Origin: Syntrophomonas sp. UBA4911
GTDB lineage: Bacteria; Bacillota; Syntrophomonadia; Syntrophomonadales; Syntrophomonadaceae
Direction: 5' to 3'
DNA: 6,827 nucleotides
Assembly (NCBI GenBank): GCA_002398105.1
Contig: DHCD01000004.1
Location: forward strand, 31,272 to 38,098
In this document: positions 6,208-6,827 of the stretch, one piece after another
Numbering within the stretch: the first letter of the stretch is position 1
Layout: every line of letters begins with the position of its first letter
Position numbers and translations under genes: made by a program
The notes under the pieces: generated by a model
What the model was told of the DNA's origin: nothing
Seen by the model: only the letters and a program-made list of their open reading frames with translations
The model's database searches: none

Positions 6208-6213
6208 TAAAAA

Positions 6214-6827
6214 ATGGCGGAAACGAATGTCACGATCAATGGCATCAAGATAAGCGTAGCTGAAGGTACTTCAATATTGAATGCCGCCCAGAAAGCAGGA
6301 ATAAAAATCCCTACTCTTTGCTTCCATCCCGACCAGAAAATCAAGGCCAATTGCAGGATTTGTGCCGTTGAAGTAGAGGGGCAAAAAAAACTCCTGCCGG
6401 CTTGTGCGACCACGGTAAGCGAGGGAATGGCAATCAGGACTACCACGGCCAGGGTTCTTGAAGCCAGACGGACTATCCTTGAACTTTTGCTGGCTCATCA
6501 TCCCCAGGACTGCCTGCATTGTGTCCGCAGCCGCAATTGCGAACTACAGGAACTGGCGGCTGAATACGATGTGCGTTACAATCGTTTTCACCAGGAAGAC
6601 GCCCATATACCCCTGGATTATTCCAGTCCCTCAATTGTCAGGGACCCCAATAAATGCATTCTCTGCGGCCGCTGCATTGAGTTTTGCACTTCAAACCAGA
6701 CGGTTAACGCACTGGGGCTGGCCCATCGCGGATTTGATACCCAGGTGGTCCCTTCTATTGACCAGGATTTGTTTGAAAGCCCCTGCGTCATGTGCGGTCA
6801 ATGCATACATGCCTGCCCGGTAGGGGC
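6214..6827 (+). CDS. hydA: [FeFe]-hydrogenase catalytic subunit, N-terminal Fe-S domains (HydA/HndD/HymC type, partial)
   Basis: The frame is open for 204 full codons and runs off the window. In order it shows a plant-type [2Fe-2S] domain (C36, C47, C50, C64), the His-Cys [4Fe-4S] site (H96, C100, C103, C109 in HPQDCLHCVRSRNCELQ) and two ferredoxin [4Fe-4S] clusters (C148/C151/C154/C158 and C191/C194/C197/C201). This is the standard front end of the large [FeFe] hydrogenases that evolve or oxidise H2 using electrons from the HydB/HydC partners. The H-cluster motifs lie beyond the end, so the catalytic part is not seen. NAD-linked formate dehydrogenases and NuoG share these modules. The DCLxC...CELQ wording and the neighbouring genes favour hydrogenase. 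All cluster ligands in the visible part are intact. Confidence 0.85.
   Translation, partial: MAETNVTINGIKISVAEGTSILNAAQKAGIKIPTLCFHPDQKIKANCRICAVEVEGQKKLLPACATTVSEGMAIRTTTARVLEARRTILELLLAHHPQDCLHCVRSRNCELQELAAEYDVRYNRFHQEDAHIPLDYSSPSIVRDPNKCILCGRCIEFCTSNQTVNALGLAHRGFDTQVVPSIDQDLFESPCVMCGQCIHACPVG

Noticed and set aside
6458..6823. 121-codon + strand frame near the end
   Set aside because: It overlaps the HydA-type gene in another frame, while the HydA frame carries all the expected Fe-S cysteine motifs.

Overview
The window comes from an anaerobic, low-to-mid GC Gram-positive bacterium, most likely a member of the Clostridia or Negativicutes. Three things point there: strong AGGAGG-type ribosome binding sites, a BlaI/BlaR1-type regulator pair, and a NuoE/NuoF/[FeFe]-hydrogenase gene set of the kind used by fermentative or syntrophic Firmicutes. 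The species cannot be named from this sequence alone.

Layout: (1) Positions 1-2480 hold a two-gene signalling unit, the tail of a BlaI/MecI-type repressor gene followed 2 bases later by a complete M56 (BlaR1-type) membrane metalloprotease gene. The protease has the zinc motif, but its outer part is not a penicillin-binding domain. (2) Positions 2481-3124 have no convincing gene. They hold a strong hairpin, a possible sigma-A promoter with no clear gene behind it, possible gene remnants, two small dyads and a well-formed sigma-54 (-24/-12) promoter. (3) Positions 3125-6827 hold four genes on the + strand: an unrecognised 178-residue protein, a NuoE-like [2Fe-2S] subunit (HydC type), a NuoF-like flavin/NAD(H)-binding Fe-S subunit (HydB type), and the first 204 codons of the catalytic HydA-type subunit, which is cut by the window end.

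How the genes work together: the last three genes match the HydABC/Hnd/Hym type of soluble, NAD(P)-linked and often electron-bifurcating [FeFe] hydrogenase. NAD(H) and FMN sit in the NuoF-like subunit, and Fe-S clusters carry electrons to the catalytic subunit. That subunit's H-cluster region lies outside the window, so a formate dehydrogenase using the same front-end modules is not fully excluded. The sigma-54 promoter lies directly before the unknown gene, so the unknown gene and probably the hydrogenase genes would be switched on by an enhancer-binding activator. The most interesting combination here is an uncharacterised small protein leading a hydrogenase operon under apparent sigma-54 control. 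I found no CRISPR array, tRNA, rRNA or recognisable insertion sequence.
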